From contig JAUILH010000026.1 of the NCBI GenBank assembly GCA_030433115.1, forward strand, positions 1 to 36,827: 36,827 nucleotides of DNA. Direction: 5' to 3'. Below are positions 33,244-36,827 of the stretch, in pieces (within the stretch, counting starts at the first letter, position 1; each line of letters begins with the position of its first letter). The notes below the pieces were generated by a model, which saw nothing but the letters and a program-made list of their open reading frames with translations, had not been told where the DNA came from and did no database searches. The DNA is from Bacteroidia bacterium (GTDB lineage: Bacteria; Bacteroidota; Bacteroidia; Flavobacteriales_D; JAUILH01). Position numbers and translations under genes: made by a program.

Positions 33244-34773
33244 ATGGAGAACACAAAACACATAAAAACAGCTTTAATTTCAGTTTTTGACAAGACTGGT
33301 TTGGACGCCATTGTGAAAAAATTGGATGCCCTAAATGTGTCGATCTATTCGACCGGAGGCACACAAACTTTCATTGAAGGTCTTGGAGTTGAAGTGATTC
33401 CAGTTGAGGAATTGACAAGTTACCCTTCAATTTTGGGAGGTCGGGTGAAAACTTTACACCCAAAAGTGTTTGGTGGCATTCTCGGCAGAAGAGAGCTAGA
33501 CAGTGATGTGGCTCAATTAGACGAGTATGAAATCCCAGGAATAGATTTGGTCATTGTTGATCTATATCCGTTCGAAGATACCGTGGCTTCAGGCGGCACC
33601 CATCAGGAAATCATTGAAAAAATTGATATTGGTGGCATTTCTTTGATCAGAGCAGCTGCCAAAAACTATAAGGATGTGGCCATTGTCTCAGACAAAAGTC
33701 AATACGCTAGTTTACTGAATTTGTTGAACGAACAGTCTGGCGCAACCAGCATTTCACAGAGAAAAGACCTGGCTACGGCCGCTTTTAATACATCTTCTCA
33801 CTACGACACTGAAATCTTCAAATGGTTTTCGGGAGATGATTTGAAAGCCTTTAAGGCAAGTGTTAAGACCAATAAGACATTGCGTTATGGAGAGAATCCT
33901 CATCAAAAGGGAAGTTTCTACGGCGACTTGAATGAGATTTTCGATCAAATTCATGGCAAAGAATTGTCCTACAACAATTTGTTAGATGTAGATGCAGCTG
34001 TCAATCTCATGCACGAATTCAAGGATGACGCGCCAACATTTGCTATTTTGAAACACAACAATGCCTGTGGTATGGCAACGCGCTCGAGTTTAGCTGAGGC
34101 GTACAAAGATGCCCTGGCTGGTGATCCTGTTTCTGCTTTCGGTGGAATCCTGATCGCGAATAAAGAAATTGACATGACTACGGCTGAGCAAATCAATAGT
34201 TTGTTTTGTGAAATCGTAATTGCGCCAGGTTTTTCGGCCGACAGTATTGAACTTTTGAAATCAAAGAAAAACCGGGTGTTGCTCATTCAAAAGGCCTGGC
34301 CAGCTCAAAAAATGATGTTCAGATCTATTTTGAATGGTGTTTTGGCTCAGGAACAAGACCACATAACAGATACGGCAGACAACTTTGAAACTAAAACAAA
34401 TGCCAGTCCAAGTGAGCAGGAAGTCGAAGATTTGGTATTTGCTAATAAACTGGTAAAACATACTAAGTCAAACACCATTGTCTTAGCCAAAAACGGTCAA
34501 TTACTGGCGAGTGGCACTGGTCAGACTTCCAGGGTGGATGCGTTGAGACAAGCCATTCATAAAGCCAAGTCTTTTGACTTTGATTTAAAAGGAGCCGTAA
34601 TGGCCTCAGACGCCTTCTTTCCATTTCCTGACTGTGTGGAAATAGCGGAAAAGGAAGGCATTAAGGCTGTGGTTCAGCCAGGAGGGTCGGTTAAAGACCA
34701 GCTCTCTATTGATTATTGTAACGAACATGGTGTAGCCATGGTATTTACCGGGCACAGACACTTTAAACACTGA
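33244..34773 (+). CDS. purH: Bifunctional AICAR formyltransferase / IMP cyclohydrolase
   Basis: Catalyses the last two steps of de novo IMP synthesis: formylation of AICAR and ring closure. 509 residues, normal length. The N-terminal MGS-like cyclohydrolase domain (1-~195) has ISVFDKTGLDAIV, STGGTQTFIE, GGRVKTLHPKVFGGIL and IDIGGISLIRAAAKN. The transformylase domain (~200-509) has LRYGENPHQKGSFYG and the catalytic KHNNACGMA, where the Lys-His pair is expected to act, plus DAFFPFPDCVE and the terminal VFTGHRHFKH. mreB begins 7 bases after the stop, so purH probably leads the mreBCD transcript. Confidence 0.97.
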   Translation: MENTKHIKTALISVFDKTGLDAIVKKLDALNVSIYSTGGTQTFIEGLGVEVIPVEELTSYPSILGGRVKTLHPKVFGGILGRRELDSDVAQLDEYEIPGIDLVIVDLYPFEDTVASGGTHQEIIEKIDIGGISLIRAAAKNYKDVAIVSDKSQYASLLNLLNEQSGATSISQRKDLATAAFNTSSHYDTEIFKWFSGDDLKAFKASVKTNKTLRYGENPHQKGSFYGDLNEIFDQIHGKELSYNNLLDVDAAVNLMHEFKDDAPTFAILKHNNACGMATRSSLAEAYKDALAGDPVSAFGGILIANKEIDMTTAEQINSLFCEIVIAPGFSADSIELLKSKKNRVLLIQKAWPAQKMMFRSILNGVLAQEQDHITDTADNFETKTNASPSEQEVEDLVFANKLVKHTKSNTIVLAKNGQLLASGTGQTSRVDALRQAIHKAKSFDFDLKGAVMASDAFFPFPDCVEIAEKEGIKAVVQPGGSVKDQLSIDYCNEHGVAMVFTGHRHFKH

Positions 34774-34780
34774 TTGAAAC

Positions 34781-35806
34781 ATGGGAATGTTCGATTTTTT
34801 CACTCAAGAAATTGCGATTGACCTTGGAACGGCCAATACGCTGATCATATATAACGATAAGGTGGTTGTGGACGAACCTTCGATTGTTGCCGTTGACAGA
34901 TCTACCAATAAAATCATTGGCATTGGTAGAAAAGCGCAACAAATGCATGGAAAAACCCATGAGAACATCAAAACAATTCGTCCTTTGAAGGATGGTGTGA
35001 TTGCAGATTTCCACGCTGCCGAGCACATGATTCGTGGAATGATCAAAATGATCAAACCGGGCAGAAGGGTATTCAATCCCTCATTGCGAATGGTAATTTG
35101 TATTCCTTCTGGTATTACAGAAGTTGAAAAACGTGCGGTAAGAGATTCTGCCGAACATGCGGGAGCTAAAGAAGTTTACCTCATTCACGAGCCAATGGCC
35201 GCAGCTATCGGTATCGGTATTGACGTAGAAGAGCCAATGGGTAACATGATTATTGATATCGGTGGTGGTACTTCAGAGATTGCAGTAATCGCCCTTGGTG
35301 GAATCGTTTGTGACAAAAGTATTCGTGTGGCCGGTGATGATTTCACCAATGACATTGAAGAATACATGAGGCGTCAGCACAACATCCTTATTGGAGAAAG
35401 AACTGCTGAACAAATCAAAATTGAAGTGGGAGCGGCTTTACCGGAACTAGATGATCCACCAGAGGATTTCGCAGTAAGAGGTCGAGATTTAATGACGGGT
35501 ATTCCGAAGGAAATTCATGTGACCTATGCCGAAATTGCACACGCTCTGGACAAATCTATTTCTAAGATTGAGGAGGCTATTTTGACGGCATTAGAGATGA
35601 CACCACCCGAATTGTCCGCTGATATCTACAAAACGGGAATATACCTTGCCGGTGGTGGTTCTATGCTCCGCGGATTGGATAAAAGAATTTCGTTGAAAAC
35701 TAAACTACCTGTACACATTGCTGATGATCCATTGAGAGCAGTGGCAAGAGGTACTGGTATCGCCCTTAAAAATATTGACCGTTTCCAATTCTTGATAAGA
35801 GACTAA
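34781..35806 (+). CDS. mreB: Rod shape-determining protein MreB
   Basis: Bacterial actin that organises lateral wall synthesis at the inner face of the membrane. 341 residues, standard. Nucleotide-binding motifs are IDLGTANTLIIY (phosphate 1), IIDIGGGTSEIAVIALGG (phosphate 2) and IYLAGGGSMLRGL (adenosine). The N-terminal MGMFDFFTQ is a short amphipathic membrane-binding segment as in other MreBs. First of mreB-mreC-mreD; mreC starts 17 bases after its stop. It suggests a rod-shaped cell. Confidence 0.97.
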   Translation: MGMFDFFTQEIAIDLGTANTLIIYNDKVVVDEPSIVAVDRSTNKIIGIGRKAQQMHGKTHENIKTIRPLKDGVIADFHAAEHMIRGMIKMIKPGRRVFNPSLRMVICIPSGITEVEKRAVRDSAEHAGAKEVYLIHEPMAAAIGIGIDVEEPMGNMIIDIGGGTSEIAVIALGGIVCDKSIRVAGDDFTNDIEEYMRRQHNILIGERTAEQIKIEVGAALPELDDPPEDFAVRGRDLMTGIPKEIHVTYAEIAHALDKSISKIEEAILTALEMTPPELSADIYKTGIYLAGGGSMLRGLDKRISLKTKLPVHIADDPLRAVARGTGIALKNIDRFQFLIRD

Positions 35807-35822
35807 AACGTCCGAATAATCC

Positions 35823-36656
35823 ATGCGAAATATCATCCACCTTTTATACCGGTATAACGCTGTCATAGTGTTTGTGGTGCTTCAGGTGGTGGCATTTGCT
35901 CTGATTTTCACTTATAGTCCCTTTCATCGGTCTTCTTATTTTAACTCATCTATTACTGTAGTCGCCTGGATGAAGGACCTCACCCATAGGGTCAATGAGC
36001 CCTTTATTGCAATGGACGAAAATGAACAGCTGAGAGAAGAAAACAGCCATTTACAGGATCAACTGGCTCATAATTACTACCAAACCGCTCACCAAACCTA
36101 CACCGTCTCCGACAGTTTGTTCGAACAGCAGTACACTTACCTAACAGCGAAGGTCATCGACAATTCTTACAACAGAGTACAGAACTATATTCTCATCAAT
36201 ATAGGTAGAAACCAGGGCGTGAAAGACGGCATGGGCGTCATTGGCCCGAAAGGAATTGTGGGCTTTGTAGAAGATGCTGGTCCAAAGTACTCATTGGTGA
36301 TGCCGGTTATTAATCCCAACTTCAGTACTCCCGCCAAGATAAAAGACAAACACTATTTTGGTGATTTGAAGTGGGACCAGGGCAATGACAAAATCGCCAG
36401 AATAGATGGCCTTGAAAAAACCAATCCTGTTGACATTGGAGACACCATTGTAACCAAAGGCTCTACCGGAAGGTTTCCGGAAGGCATTGGCGTAGGTACC
36501 GTTAAGAAGGCAAATGAGGTAGCCGGTGATGAGGAATATGACATGGAAGTGAGCCTCTTCACAAATTTCCAGAAGTTATACTATGTGTACGTTGTTGTGA
36601 ATTCTCACCAGAAAGACCTGGATGAAATGAAGGCTAAAATTGATAACGAGCCATGA
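35823..36656 (+). CDS. mreC: Rod shape-determining protein MreC
   Basis: Bitopic elongasome scaffold linking MreB to periplasmic wall synthases. 277 residues. A membrane helix at about 13-31 (AVIVFVVLQVVAFALIFTY), a coiled coil at about 60-80 (ENEQLREENSHLQDQLAHN), then the beta domain with IGRNQGVKDGMGVIGPKGIVGFVEDAG and VDIGDTIVTKGSTGRFPEGIGVGTV, the most conserved MreC stretches. Its stop overlaps the mreD start by four bases (ATGA). Confidence 0.95.
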   Translation: MRNIIHLLYRYNAVIVFVVLQVVAFALIFTYSPFHRSSYFNSSITVVAWMKDLTHRVNEPFIAMDENEQLREENSHLQDQLAHNYYQTAHQTYTVSDSLFEQQYTYLTAKVIDNSYNRVQNYILINIGRNQGVKDGMGVIGPKGIVGFVEDAGPKYSLVMPVINPNFSTPAKIKDKHYFGDLKWDQGNDKIARIDGLEKTNPVDIGDTIVTKGSTGRFPEGIGVGTVKKANEVAGDEEYDMEVSLFTNFQKLYYVYVVVNSHQKDLDEMKAKIDNEP

Positions 36657-36827
36657 GCAGACTAGGTCCATTTATACATATCATCCGCTTCATTTTACTG
36701 GTTCTTTTGCAAGGACTTATTGTCAATGAAATTGATCTTGGCAGGCAGGTTCACCCTATGATTCACATTTTGTTCATTATGCTCCTTCCCATCGACTGGT
36801 CCAGTTGGCTCATTATGATCATTGCAT
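36653..36827 (+). CDS. mreD: Rod shape-determining protein MreD (3' end missing)
   Basis: 58 residues before the window ends. Starts at ATG 36653 within the mreC stop (ATGA). Residues read MSRLGPFIHIIRFILLVLLQ, GLIVNEIDLGRQVHPMIHIL and LPIDWSSWLIMIIA: the hydrophobic N-terminus with RF-x-LL-LLQ, an internal Asn, and the LPxxxSxW stretch are typical of Bacteroidota MreD. Membrane partner of MreC. Position after mreC supports the call. Confidence 0.9.
   Translation, partial: MSRLGPFIHIIRFILLVLLQGLIVNEIDLGRQVHPMIHILFIMLLPIDWSSWLIMIIA

Noticed and set aside
34760..34790. A special purH-mreB functional link.
   Set aside because: The 7-base gap suggests shared transcription only; no sequence supports a shared function.

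Overview
The window looks like chromosome from a Bacteroidota bacterium, most likely a Flavobacteriales-type free-living or marine lineage. The basis is two proteins with type IX secretion (T9SS) sorting tails (one type B at 4.86-5.11 kb, one type A at 15.99-16.22 kb), promoters that fit the Bacteroidota TTTG-N19-TAnnTTTG pattern instead of E. coli boxes, weak Shine-Dalgarno sequences, and families common in that phylum (DUF4412, KFSTS-type MetG, TPR/SpoIIE signalling proteins). No tRNA, rRNA, insertion sequence, integrase or CRISPR array was recognised.

Layout. 1-5113: 3' part of a giant secreted SBBP/Ig-like repeat protein. 5203-8831: Na/phosphate symporter with an unusual periplasmic N-terminal extension, followed by a ChrA-type chromate transporter. 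8862-12464 (minus strand): a secreted protein with two VWA domains and an AT-rich orphan ORC/Cdc6-like ATPase, the only gene here that looks foreign. 12637-14441: a lipoprotein and an MscS channel. 14575-16224: a PKD-repeat T9SS cargo protein. 16243-18728 (minus): metG plus a VOC protein. 18795-21789: LD-carboxypeptidase, a DUF4412 protein (minus), YraN and an RluB-type pseudouridine synthase. 21790-22034: a gap with a candidate three-way-junction RNA. 22035-26064: a GNAT acetyltransferase (minus), a TPR-SpoIIE-LuxR signalling fusion with a perfect palindrome at its promoter, and an exported protein of unknown function (minus). 26307-27213: a 77-residue CPVC thioredoxin-like protein and a cysteine-rich MarR regulator whose promoters carry matching operator-like sites. 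27311-31629: fbp and mfd overlapping by one base. 31734-36827: a beta-propeller protein, purH, then mreB-mreC-mreD running off the end.

Most of the window is housekeeping: nucleotide synthesis, gluconeogenesis, tRNA charging, rRNA modification, cell shape, wall recycling and repair. The parts that go beyond routine annotation are (i) the MarR/thioredoxin-like locus, which reads as a self-contained, possibly redox- or metal-sensing switch; (ii) the membrane-anchored phosphatase/DNA-binding fusion with a lux-box-like palindrome at its own promoter; (iii) the structured element at 21884-21942; and (iv) the AT-rich orphan ATPase. Functions are assigned by reading sequence motifs only; no database search was run.
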